Assembly (NCBI GenBank): GCA_017396005.1
Contig: JAFQNG010000058.1
Coordinates: 1 to 64,000, forward strand
Direction: 5' to 3'
From: Desulfovibrio sp.
GTDB taxonomy: Bacteria; Desulfobacterota; Desulfovibrionia; Desulfovibrionales; Desulfovibrionaceae
Length of the DNA stretch: 64,000 nucleotides
A model generated the notes under the pieces. The model was not told the DNA's origin. It searched no databases and was given only the letters and a program-made list of their open reading frames with translations. Within the stretch, counting starts at the first letter, position 1. Every line of letters begins with the position of its first letter. Positions 16,865 through 24,989 of this stretch are shown one piece after another. The translations under genes and the position numbers were made by a program.

Positions 16865-18532
16865 ATACCCAAGCCAGAAGGCAACCTGCAGGGGCTCAAG
16901 CCGAGCCAGCTCAATGCGTTGAGCCGCCTTTTCAACCGCCGCTTTCCTGAGGCTGAGGTATATACGGTGGATCAGGCCCGGGAGCTGGCTCTGCTGTCTC
17001 GTGCTGCAGGCCGCCAGCTGGGCCTGCTCATCGACCGTAAAGGACGCGTACAGATGGTCATTGTGGGCGAGGCTGGCAGCATCTATATACCGGAGCTGCC
17101 GCGCGGCCGCAGCGGGCAGGACAGGTTACGCGGTCTACGCCTTCTGCATACACACCTGACGCCCGAGGGTCTCAGCCAGGAAGACCTCATGGATATGCTC
17201 TTCCTCAGGCTGGATGCCGTCATTGCACTGACCGTCAACCCGGCGGGAGAGCCTATGCAGTGGCAGGCGGCCCATCTGCTACCCTCAAGCCCCACAGGCA
17301 CGCCTTATCATCTTGACGCCCCCCAACCCTGGGACCGTACCGCTGCCCACCTGACTGCAACCGCCGAGGCTCTGGAAGAAGAGCTGGCGCGCCAGAGTGA
17401 GCAGTCGCGTGATGCAGCAGGTACGGCACGTGCCCTGCTGGTCTCGGTAGCAGCATTGCCTCGCTTACTGCAGGAGCGCAACCTGGATGAGCTGGCCGAA
17501 CTGGCACGCACTGCCGGCCTGTCTGTGGCCGGGCGCATGGTGCAGCGCGTGAACCAGGTCAACCCGCGTTTCATCTTGGGCAAGGGCAAAGTGGCAGAAC
17601 TGGAGGTACAGGCCCTGCAGGGCCGTGCCGATATGCTGGTTTTCGATGGCGAGCTTTCTCCGGCCCAGCTGCATAACCTGGCTGATATTACCGAGCGCAA
17701 AGTCATGGACCGCACACAGCTCATACTGGATATCTTTGCCCAGCATGCTGTCACCCGGGCAGGGAAACTGCAGGTGGAGCTGGCCCAGCTGCGCTATACA
17801 CAGCCGCGACTGGTGGGCAGGAACAGAGCTATGGACAGGCTTATGGGCGGCATTGGCGGGCGTGGCCCAGGGGAAACCAGGCTGGAGACCGACCGCCGCA
17901 AAAGCCGCGAACGCATGGCCCGTATCCGCAGGGATCTGGATCAGCTCCGCCGTCAGCGTGCCTTCACCCGTGCCCGTCGCTCACGTCAAGGTATTCCGCT
18001 GGCCGCACTGGTGGGGTATACCAATGCGGGCAAGTCTACCCTGCTCAATACACTGACCCGTTCAGACGTACTGACAGAGAACAAGCTTTTCGCCACACTG
18101 GATCCTACTACAAGACGTCTGCGCTTTCCGGCTGAAAAGGAAATTATCCTGGCCGACACTGTGGGCTTTATCCGTAATCTGCCCAGAGAACTGATGGATG
18201 CCTTCCGCGCCACGCTGGAAGAGCTGGAGGCGGCAGACATACTGCTGCATGTGGCTGACGCCTCGCATCCTGACTTTCTGCTGCAGATTGAGGCTGTAGA
18301 GACCATTCTGGCAGAGATGGAACTGGACGGTATACCCCGTCTTCTGCTCTGTAACAAATGCGATCAGCTGGCCGCTGTGGCCCGTGCCGAGCTGGCCGAT
18401 GCCTTTCCTCAAGCCATCTTCATTTCGGGCCGTACCGGCCAGGGGCTCAAGGCTCTGCTGCATCATCTGGAAACAACGCTGCTCCTCTCCCCCATGCTGA
18501 CGACCCCCCCGGGACCTCATCAACTGCAATGA
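16865..18532 (+). CDS. hflX: Ribosome-associated GTPase HflX, probable AUA start
   Basis: 555 residues if read from 16865. Residues ~180-365 are the HflX N-domain (RFILGKGKVAELEVQAL; GGRGPGETRLETDRRK); the G domain has G1 GYTNAGKST, G3 DTVGF and G4 NKCD. It is a GTPase that splits stalled ribosomes. The first ATG/GTG/TTG in frame is TTG at 16919, which has no RBS. Coding-like sequence (GNLQGLKPSQLNALSRLF), as I recall it from related HflX N-termini, extends upstream to an ATA at 16865 placed 5 nt after GGGAGG. Start therefore uncertain. Confidence 0.88.
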   Translation: MPKPEGNLQGLKPSQLNALSRLFNRRFPEAEVYTVDQARELALLSRAAGRQLGLLIDRKGRVQMVIVGEAGSIYIPELPRGRSGQDRLRGLRLLHTHLTPEGLSQEDLMDMLFLRLDAVIALTVNPAGEPMQWQAAHLLPSSPTGTPYHLDAPQPWDRTAAHLTATAEALEEELARQSEQSRDAAGTARALLVSVAALPRLLQERNLDELAELARTAGLSVAGRMVQRVNQVNPRFILGKGKVAELEVQALQGRADMLVFDGELSPAQLHNLADITERKVMDRTQLILDIFAQHAVTRAGKLQVELAQLRYTQPRLVGRNRAMDRLMGGIGGRGPGETRLETDRRKSRERMARIRRDLDQLRRQRAFTRARRSRQGIPLAALVGYTNAGKSTLLNTLTRSDVLTENKLFATLDPTTRRLRFPAEKEIILADTVGFIRNLPRELMDAFRATLEELEAADILLHVADASHPDFLLQIEAVETILAEMELDGIPRLLLCNKCDQLAAVARAELADAFPQAIFISGRTGQGLKALLHHLETTLLLSPMLTTPPGPHQLQ

Positions 18533-18544
18533 AGAGGATCACTC

Positions 18545-19783
18545 ATGCCACTCATTCGCAAAGGTCTTTTGCAGCTCATTTTCTCAGGCGCCTATCTGCT
18601 GCGCTGGAACGACAAGCTGCGCCCCACTGAACTGCTTGAAATCGATAAGCAGGCCCACAAGATGCTTCTGGCCTGCCTGCTTTGGCACGAAAACACCCGC
18701 AAGCTAGACAGCGAGAAAGGCATTGCCCTGGCCCGTGACATCATTGAGGGCGGACTTTTCGACTACTTCTATCGTCTCATCATCACAGACATCAAACCGC
18801 CTGTTTTTTACAAGATCAAGGAAAATCCCGACCATCACCGACAGCTCTCTGAATATGTGCTGAACCGGCTTGAGCCGGTGCTGCAGCCGCTGGGCAGCTT
18901 CTGGCAACGCATGCGCTGCTGGCATCTGGAAGGTGACGAAAACGAGCTTTCCCGGCGCATACTCACTGCAGCCCACCTTTACGCCTCACAATGGGAATTT
19001 AAGGTCATCAGACCTCTGAACAGTTTCGACGACGAGATGGAGGATATCGGCCAGTCTTTTGTGGAGAGACTGAACAGTTTTCGCGACCTGGCAGGCATGC
19101 AGGCCATCCTGACAGAAAGCTCTGCCCTGGCCCGGCTGGCAAACCTCTGTGGGCAGCTGCGCTTCCAGATACGCTGGACGCAGGCCCCGCGCATCCCCGC
19201 TACTTCTGTTCTGGGGCATATGTTCATTGTGGCGGCTTTCTCCTACTTCTTCAGTCTGTCGGTAGATGCCTGTACAGCCAGAGCCAATAACAACTTCTTT
19301 TGCGGTCTCTTCCACGACCTGCCGGAGCTGCTGACCCGAGACATCATCTCGCCGGTCAAACAGTCAGTAGACAGCCTGCCGCGCATTATCAAGCAGTATG
19401 AAGAAGCCGAATTGGAACGGCGCATTTTCAAACCCTTGAGGCAGGAAGGATTTGCCACCCTGGTGGAACGCATTTCTTATTATCTGGGTCTGGAAGTAGG
19501 CTCGGAATTTCAGGAGTGCCGTCGCGAAGGCGACAGGGTGGTGGCGGTAAACGGTTTTGAAGCACTGCAGCAGAGCTGTAATGCCGATGCACTGGATCCC
19601 AAGGACGGGCAGATGCTCAAGGTCTGCGACTGGCTGGCGGCCTTTCTGGAGGCACACAGCTCCATCCGCAACGGCGTTTCCTCCCCGCATCTACTGGAAG
19701 CCCGGGCCCGCCTCAGGGCGACCTTGTGTGAGAGCCCCCTGGAATGCCTGCAGCTGGAGGCCCTGCTGGCCGACTTTGACTAA
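18545..19783 (+). CDS. HD-domain phosphohydrolase-like protein
   Basis: 412 residues, 12 bp after hflX and presumably co-transcribed. HD-superfamily signatures are GHMF (first His, about residue 224) and FCGLFHDLPELL (HD pair, about residue 255), with a later Asp in KVCDWLAAFLEAHSS matching the fourth ligand. Residues 1-200 are helical without a recognised motif. Substrate unknown; nucleotide or phosphate-monoester hydrolysis is possible from the fold. AGAGGATC precedes the ATG. Confidence 0.8.
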   Translation: MPLIRKGLLQLIFSGAYLLRWNDKLRPTELLEIDKQAHKMLLACLLWHENTRKLDSEKGIALARDIIEGGLFDYFYRLIITDIKPPVFYKIKENPDHHRQLSEYVLNRLEPVLQPLGSFWQRMRCWHLEGDENELSRRILTAAHLYASQWEFKVIRPLNSFDDEMEDIGQSFVERLNSFRDLAGMQAILTESSALARLANLCGQLRFQIRWTQAPRIPATSVLGHMFIVAAFSYFFSLSVDACTARANNNFFCGLFHDLPELLTRDIISPVKQSVDSLPRIIKQYEEAELERRIFKPLRQEGFATLVERISYYLGLEVGSEFQECRREGDRVVAVNGFEALQQSCNADALDPKDGQMLKVCDWLAAFLEAHSSIRNGVSSPHLLEARARLRATLCESPLECLQLEALLADFD

Positions 19784-19805
19784 TCTGCCCGATAAAGGAA
19801 GTTCC

Positions 19806-20543
19806 ATGCACCAGCATTACCACGCCTGTTTTTCCCGTCTGCTCATCTGCTGCGCCCTGTGTCTGCTGCTGCCCATGCAGAGCCTTGCTGCAGACTATGC
19901 CGCAAAAAAAATGGCCCACTATGCCCGGGATATGGAATTTTACTATCTGGAGCAACGCCCGGAAGTGCTGCCCGGCATGCTGCGCGCCTTTGATCGTGAA
20001 GGCGGTCTGGCCCAGGGAGAAAAACGTCTTATGCTGGCAGCCTTTCTGGCAACACTGCTGCGCAGCGAACCGGAACTGCGCACCAGCCTGCTGCCTCCTG
20101 ACCCATCGCTGAGCCACCAGGGCAGATATGTGCTGGCCTGGATGGCACATCTGGCGGATCTTCCAGACCGGGATCGTCTCGTACTCAGCCTGCTCGGGCC
20201 TGACGACACTGCTCTGCTGCGTCAGATAGAAGCCAGCCCCCGAGACCTGCACCAGTGGGACCTCATGCGAGAGCCAGCAGTGCAGCAGATGTACTGGGGA
20301 GCCTTCATGGCCTCAGGCAGTACCGACTGGCTGGACTCCATTATCAGGGCCGCCATGCGGTATGGCCCACTCAATGCGGCTGGACGCCGCAAGGACAGCT
20401 GTTTTACCTCCAGTGCCACGGCTGCGGCAGCGCTGTATGAATGGGCACCGCGCCATACGATCATAGGTCAACGGCTGGAATATTTTCTGAAAGATGCTAA
20501 AGAGCACGAGGCTGCAGTGCTGCGCACCATACTGCGTCGTTAG
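19806..20543 (+). CDS. Secreted hypothetical protein
   Basis: 245 residues. Start 19806 follows AAAGGAAG by 5 nt and opens a Sec signal peptide (LLICCALCLLLPMQSLA, cleavage after ALA near residue 29). The mature part is helical and Leu-rich with no recognised domain. It is the third gene of the hflX unit (22 bp gap). Its stop overlaps the convergent phosphopantetheinyl transferase stop by 4 bp. Function unknown. Confidence 0.65.
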   Translation: MHQHYHACFSRLLICCALCLLLPMQSLAADYAAKKMAHYARDMEFYYLEQRPEVLPGMLRAFDREGGLAQGEKRLMLAAFLATLLRSEPELRTSLLPPDPSLSHQGRYVLAWMAHLADLPDRDRLVLSLLGPDDTALLRQIEASPRDLHQWDLMREPAVQQMYWGAFMASGSTDWLDSIIRAAMRYGPLNAAGRRKDSCFTSSATAAAALYEWAPRHTIIGQRLEYFLKDAKEHEAAVLRTILRR

Positions 20544-21232
20544 GCAGCGCTGCCCGCTCTGGCTGACAGGCTGCTGACCACATCACGCATATCCATATGC
20601 TGTAACGGTGGAAAGGCCCTGCCCCGGGGCAGACAGACGGCCAGCGCATGACCAGATAGCGAGTATTCCTCAAAATGATAGCTTTGCCCCTGCCAGAGAG
20701 GAGCCTGCCCCGGCAAAACGGAAACTGCAGCAGGGTCAATACTGAAACCTGCGCCCACGGCCTTGAGAAAAGCCTCTTTACGCGTCCACAGTCGCGCCAG
20801 GATTTCAGGGTATACATGCCCCCATTGTGTCAGCCATGCTTTTTCAGAGGCATGCAGCCACGCATCAAAAGAACAATGCGGCATATCCTTCAGCACCTGT
20901 ACATCCACACCCAAGGCGCAAGGCCCTGAAAAACAGACAGCCAGAGAGCCGGACCGGGAAAGATTGAAATGCCAGTCTGGCCTTTCCACACAAAGGGGTT
21001 TGCCATAGACGCTTTTTGTAAAATGCAGGGCATCCACTGCAAGGCCGTCGTGACGCGCAGCAAGGGTCAGCAGCAGCGCGTCTGCCAGCGAGAGGCAACG
21101 ATCCCTGACATGGCGGTAACGCAGGGCCTCTGCCCTGCGAAATGGCGGCACAAGGTACAGACTATGTTCAAAGACTGCGGTATCGTACAGCGGCTCCACG
21201 CATGCAAGCAGCAGACGAAAGGCTGCCATCAA
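20540..21232 (-). CDS. 4'-phosphopantetheinyl transferase (Sfp-type)
   Basis: 230 residues, Sfp/AcpT superfamily: FNLSRSGSLAVC near residue 88, the Mg-binding LGVDVQVL about residue 105, and LWTRKEAFLKAVGAGF about residue 145, which holds the catalytic Glu and Lys. It transfers phosphopantetheine from CoA to carrier proteins. It overlaps the upstream radical SAM stop by 4 nt (ATGA type), so it is translationally coupled. No carrier protein, PKS or NRPS gene is visible here, so its client is either ACP or elsewhere. Confidence 0.88.
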   Translation of the reverse strand: MMAAFRLLLACVEPLYDTAVFEHSLYLVPPFRRAEALRYRHVRDRCLSLADALLLTLAARHDGLAVDALHFTKSVYGKPLCVERPDWHFNLSRSGSLAVCFSGPCALGVDVQVLKDMPHCSFDAWLHASEKAWLTQWGHVYPEILARLWTRKEAFLKAVGAGFSIDPAAVSVLPGQAPLWQGQSYHFEEYSLSGHALAVCLPRGRAFPPLQHMDMRDVVSSLSARAGSAA

Positions 21233-22299
21233 TACTGTACCTTACCCACGATTTCGAAACGTTTGGGACAGACCAGGCAGGCGGCATCCGGCTCATTACG
21301 AATCAGAGTCTCGCGAAAGGCGGTGAAATCCCTGCTCTGCCAGACTTCCAGCCCATTGTCTGCAAGAGCATTGCCGAAAACCCTGCGGCGGGGATTTGCT
21401 GCTGCATCCGGTACATTGAGGTAAACACAGGGCGACAGCGCTCCCTCAGCATCCACATACAGACTGCGGGTCACGTTTTCACGGCAGCCGCCTGCCCCTG
21501 CCACGGCCCGCGCACCGGGCAGGGCAAAAACGATGCTGCGCCCGGCGGCAGCAGCCTCATAAGCAGCAGTGTACAAGACCTGGCGGGCGCGGGATATTTT
21601 CTGCCGCTCGTGAGGCGCAAAGGCCAGAGGCGTCTGGTCTTCGGCTGCGATATAGTCCAGTGAGCTGACTATGGCTGTACTCACATCCAGCTCTTCCATG
21701 AGTCCAGGCAATGCGCTCACGGCTTCTACTCTGTCAGCCAGCAGGAGGTAGGCCAGATGCACATCTAGAGCACTGTAGCCTTCATCCCTGACAGCTGAGC
21801 GCACCATACGTATGGCCGCACAGACCCGATCGAAGGGCACCCCCACACGCACGCTGTCATTGGTAGCGGCGTCTGTACCTGCCAGAGAAAAAGCCAGCAT
21901 GTCCATGCCGCAACGCGCCAGCCGTCTGGCAATGTCTCTATCCATCTTCAGACCGCAGGTAGTACTGGAAACCTGACAGTCGGCCCGACGGGCCAGCGCA
22001 ACGAAGTCAAAAAAGCGCGGATGCAGCAGGGGTTCGCCCCATCCCTGCAGATGTACACGCTCGCTCTCGCGTATCAGGGGCCAAAGGGCAGCAAAAACCG
22101 CTGGTTCCATATGGCGTGAGCGCCAGTGTTCGGCCATAGTGGTATGCGGGCAGTAGGTGCAGCGACCGCCGCATACGGATGTTACCTCCATCTGTATGCA
22201 GTCTAGGAGACGCCGCTGGCCCAGAAAGCCCCGACGCAATGATTCCATAATGCCCGGACCTCTGAGGGCCGGATCCTTCAAAGGATCATGCTCTGACAT
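21229..22299 (-). CDS. Radical SAM protein with C-terminal SPASM-like cysteines
   Basis: 356 residues from ATG 22299. The SAM cluster motif CGGRCTYC is in MEVTSVCGGRCTYCPHT (about residue 40-50). LQGWGEPLLHP corresponds to the GGE motif. The C-terminal third has a Cys series (GGCRENV, LSPCVYLNVPD, CLVCPKRFE) consistent with auxiliary Fe-S clusters of the SPASM/twitch type. Such enzymes modify peptides or proteins, but the substrate here is unknown. It starts 12 bp after the GNAT-like gene and overlaps the PPTase start. The open frame extends upstream to 22380, but SD-like GGGGGTG precedes 22299. Confidence 0.82.
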   Translation of the reverse strand: MSEHDPLKDPALRGPGIMESLRRGFLGQRRLLDCIQMEVTSVCGGRCTYCPHTTMAEHWRSRHMEPAVFAALWPLIRESERVHLQGWGEPLLHPRFFDFVALARRADCQVSSTTCGLKMDRDIARRLARCGMDMLAFSLAGTDAATNDSVRVGVPFDRVCAAIRMVRSAVRDEGYSALDVHLAYLLLADRVEAVSALPGLMEELDVSTAIVSSLDYIAAEDQTPLAFAPHERQKISRARQVLYTAAYEAAAAGRSIVFALPGARAVAGAGGCRENVTRSLYVDAEGALSPCVYLNVPDAAANPRRRVFGNALADNGLEVWQSRDFTAFRETLIRNEPDAACLVCPKRFEIVGKVQY

Positions 22300-22310
22300 G
22301 TCACCCCCGT

Positions 22311-23186
22311 TCACCACAGTCCGCGGCCCAGCAGGCGGGCCAGCCAGCCTGTTTCCTTCTTCCGTATGTCCCAGCCACACTCCACGCAGGGCAGAAAGGG
22401 TTCAGCGCCCCATTTTTTCTTGAAAAAGCCAATGCCTGCATTGATACCCAGCCCCAGATTGAGCAGGCTGTGCCCGCGTGTCTCGCCTGTGGCAGCCACA
22501 GCAGCCAGCAGAGCATCAGCCGTGCCCGGCGGCGCCGTGGGCAGACGAAAGGCAAACATATAAAAGGCCGTACTGAACGACGAATAATCACCTATGGCAC
22601 AAGCCACCAGGCTGCCGTCTGCCTGACGAGCCGAAAAAAGACGGGCTTCCTGGGCCTGTGTAAGATAAGCCTTGAGATGACGAAAAATGTGCACCATGCC
22701 TGGTTCAAGTGCACGTCCGGCACAAAAGCTCTCTACCAGCGCAGTATGCTCTCTGCCCCAGGCCTCTGCTCCCCCTTCCTCTATACTGATCTCGCGTGCT
22801 GCCCGGCGCAGTATATTGCGCAGCTTCTGACCCAGAGGTGGCAGGGGCAGAGGCAGGGCCCAGTAAGCGTCTTCACTGACGGTAGCATGTTCTGGTGCCT
22901 TGCGGGGACGGGCAGCGGTCAGCACTGTTATATGTTTCAGACCAGGTGTCTGCAGAGCCTCGTCTATCGCGGCATCCACAGCAGCCGCATTCCTGGGATC
23001 ACCCAGGGGATAGCCTATCAGAACTGTTTGCCCCTCGCAGGTATGCCCAACGCAGGAGCCGAACATACGCGAATCCAGACCAGACACAGCCCTGACATAG
23101 GGCAAAAGCTGATCCGGTGTCACGGCAGCGGCGGTCACATGCCCAGTCCCCATGCCGGAACTTCTGCCACGTGTCTGCACTAGCAC
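22311..23186 (-). CDS. GNAT/FemAB-like acyltransferase homologue, GTG start
   Basis: 291 residues. GTG at 23186 is chosen because AAGGAGGT lies 6 nt upstream. The gene overlaps the stop of the upstream fusion gene by 7 nt. Two alpha/beta lobes are apparent. The second ends in NLGLGINAGIGFFKKKWGAEP, nearly the same motif as in the upstream fusion protein (GLGVNEGIFRFKKKWGAVP), so the two are paralogous. The fold assignment to GNAT/FemAB-like transferases is an inference from motif layout; no acyl-CoA loop is unmistakable. Confidence 0.65.
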   Translation of the reverse strand: MLVQTRGRSSGMGTGHVTAAAVTPDQLLPYVRAVSGLDSRMFGSCVGHTCEGQTVLIGYPLGDPRNAAAVDAAIDEALQTPGLKHITVLTAARPRKAPEHATVSEDAYWALPLPLPPLGQKLRNILRRAAREISIEEGGAEAWGREHTALVESFCAGRALEPGMVHIFRHLKAYLTQAQEARLFSARQADGSLVACAIGDYSSFSTAFYMFAFRLPTAPPGTADALLAAVAATGETRGHSLLNLGLGINAGIGFFKKKWGAEPFLPCVECGWDIRKKETGWLARLLGRGLW

Positions 23187-24970
23187 CAGCGTACCTCCTT
23201 TTCCCCGCGCCAGAGAGCACGCAGCTTGTGTGACAAGCCGGGCAGGCAACGCCGCAACCTGAAACCGTCTTCGGCCAGCATCCAGCGCAGATTGAGCAGA
23301 TGGGCTGCCCCCACAAAGACCGCACAACGGCCTTCTTCCATATACGGACGCATGCGCTCTCGAAAACGCTGGTCACGCAGGCTGATGACCGTGCCCGTAC
23401 GGGTGGGGAATTCTGCGCTGGATCCCATCATCCGTTCCAGGTCTCCGGCCAGATAGGCCCGCAGATTGCGCTGTGCGTAGGCTTTCCATTGGTGACAATC
23501 GCGAAAATAGTTGAGAACCCGTTCCACAGGTACCGAATTGAGCGAAGCCAGCTGCTCCTCCAGAGTTTCCATGCCTATGACGTTACGTCCCATGTCGCGG
23601 GCAATACGCCAGGCTTCCATATCTACGGAACACTGCCAGCCCAGACGCTCCAGAAAGGCAGTCCAGAGACTGAAAAAAGCACACCAGGGGCGCATGCTGG
23701 CCAAAATACCACGTACATCAGCTTTTACAGAGGCCTCCATGTTCAAAAAACGCAACCACGATCCTTCAGGCCCCCGCACAACCCGCTCCAACCTGCGTAT
23801 ATCCTCTTCGTCCAGCATATCCAGCAGTGGAGTAAAGCCTGGCGGAAGGCTTTTGCCGTTTTTGTCTACATCAGACATGAAGGCATCGTCCAACGGGCCT
23901 TCAAAAATAACATTGTCCACCTGCCTGAAAAGCTTGCGGAAGGAATCCTCAAAGGAATAACGAAAAAAATGCGCTGTGCCGCCTATCCATGACACTCTGC
24001 CGGCTTTCTCCACCTCCCAGAGCATGGCAAAGGGACGCTGTTCCGCCCTTTCTCCCAGTATCTGACGTTTATCCAAACCGCTGCCGCTGCGCAAAAAGGC
24101 CAGAGCCAGATCTCTGGCAAGGTTCTCCCTACCGGGAGTACTCTGCTGTTGCCAGTCGGCCATGACATAGGGCCAAGACGGCACAGCTCCCCATTTTTTC
24201 TTGAAGCGAAAAATACCTTCATTGACACCGAGCCCCAGATGAATAAAACGCTTGCCCGCCTGTCGGGCACGGTGCAGCATGGCAGCGAAGAGCAGATCCG
24301 CTGCATGGGGCACATAGTGCGTACGAGAATGCGCCCCCAGGATATAGGCCACAAAATTTTTCGGCGCATAGTCCAGCATAAGACAAGCGGCAAGGCGTCC
24401 CTCACTGTCCCAGGCATTGAGCAGACGTAGCTCCCCGCCGGCCTCGATCAGGGCATGGGGCGTGCGGGCATAGAGCTCTCGCACGTGCGGGGCCAGTGGT
24501 GCCGCCTCGCCCCGGTCAGCGCGTCCCAAAAATTCGGCCCAGAGACGACGGTGTGCCGGCGTGAACTCCGTACTTTCCTCCACACGCAATACATGCTCTA
24601 CTCTGCTCAGGGGGCCACGCAGACGGGCAGGAGGTCGGGCCGAGGCGGAAAGCACATAAAAACGGTCACGTTCCAGAATATGCGCCTGCAGACGCGGCGG
24701 CAGGTCCGGGCCTACAGCCCAGCAGTTGATCCTGCCCTGACCACAGCGCCGCAGGGCTTCCTGCAGTGCTGCCTCAAAAGACGCATGCTCATATGAGCCG
24801 TACAAGGGATAGGCCACGGCCATAAGCCAGTCTGCGTCATGCACAAAAAAGTATTCACCCACGCAAAAGGCATTGCCCTGCGACATGGCCTGCATCAGCA
24901 AGGGGGAGTGTTCTGGCACGCGGGCCAGCGCTGTCATCCGGGCAGAAAGATCGTCTCTCTGTTCAGGCAT
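23180..24970 (-). CDS. GNAT-like domain fused to TraB/GumN-type domain
   Basis: 596 residues. Residues 1-275 are a full-length paralogue of the next gene, ending in HLGLGVNEGIFRFKKKWGAVP. Residues ~315-590 resemble the TraB/PrgY/GumN (Tiki-like metalloprotease) family: WIGGTAHF, VIFEGPLD and FVGAAHLL supply the two GxxH histidines and the glutamate. Known relatives hydrolyse peptides or are of unknown role. The start at 24970 follows a G-rich SD and lies 20 nt after the polA stop; TTG at 25018, overlapping polA, is the alternative. Fusion of these two folds is unusual to me. Confidence 0.75.
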   Translation of the reverse strand: MPEQRDDLSARMTALARVPEHSPLLMQAMSQGNAFCVGEYFFVHDADWLMAVAYPLYGSYEHASFEAALQEALRRCGQGRINCWAVGPDLPPRLQAHILERDRFYVLSASARPPARLRGPLSRVEHVLRVEESTEFTPAHRRLWAEFLGRADRGEAAPLAPHVRELYARTPHALIEAGGELRLLNAWDSEGRLAACLMLDYAPKNFVAYILGAHSRTHYVPHAADLLFAAMLHRARQAGKRFIHLGLGVNEGIFRFKKKWGAVPSWPYVMADWQQQSTPGRENLARDLALAFLRSGSGLDKRQILGERAEQRPFAMLWEVEKAGRVSWIGGTAHFFRYSFEDSFRKLFRQVDNVIFEGPLDDAFMSDVDKNGKSLPPGFTPLLDMLDEEDIRRLERVVRGPEGSWLRFLNMEASVKADVRGILASMRPWCAFFSLWTAFLERLGWQCSVDMEAWRIARDMGRNVIGMETLEEQLASLNSVPVERVLNYFRDCHQWKAYAQRNLRAYLAGDLERMMGSSAEFPTRTGTVISLRDQRFRERMRPYMEEGRCAVFVGAAHLLNLRWMLAEDGFRLRRCLPGLSHKLRALWRGEKEVRWC

Positions 24971-24989
24971 GTCCCCCCCTTTGTCTGCA

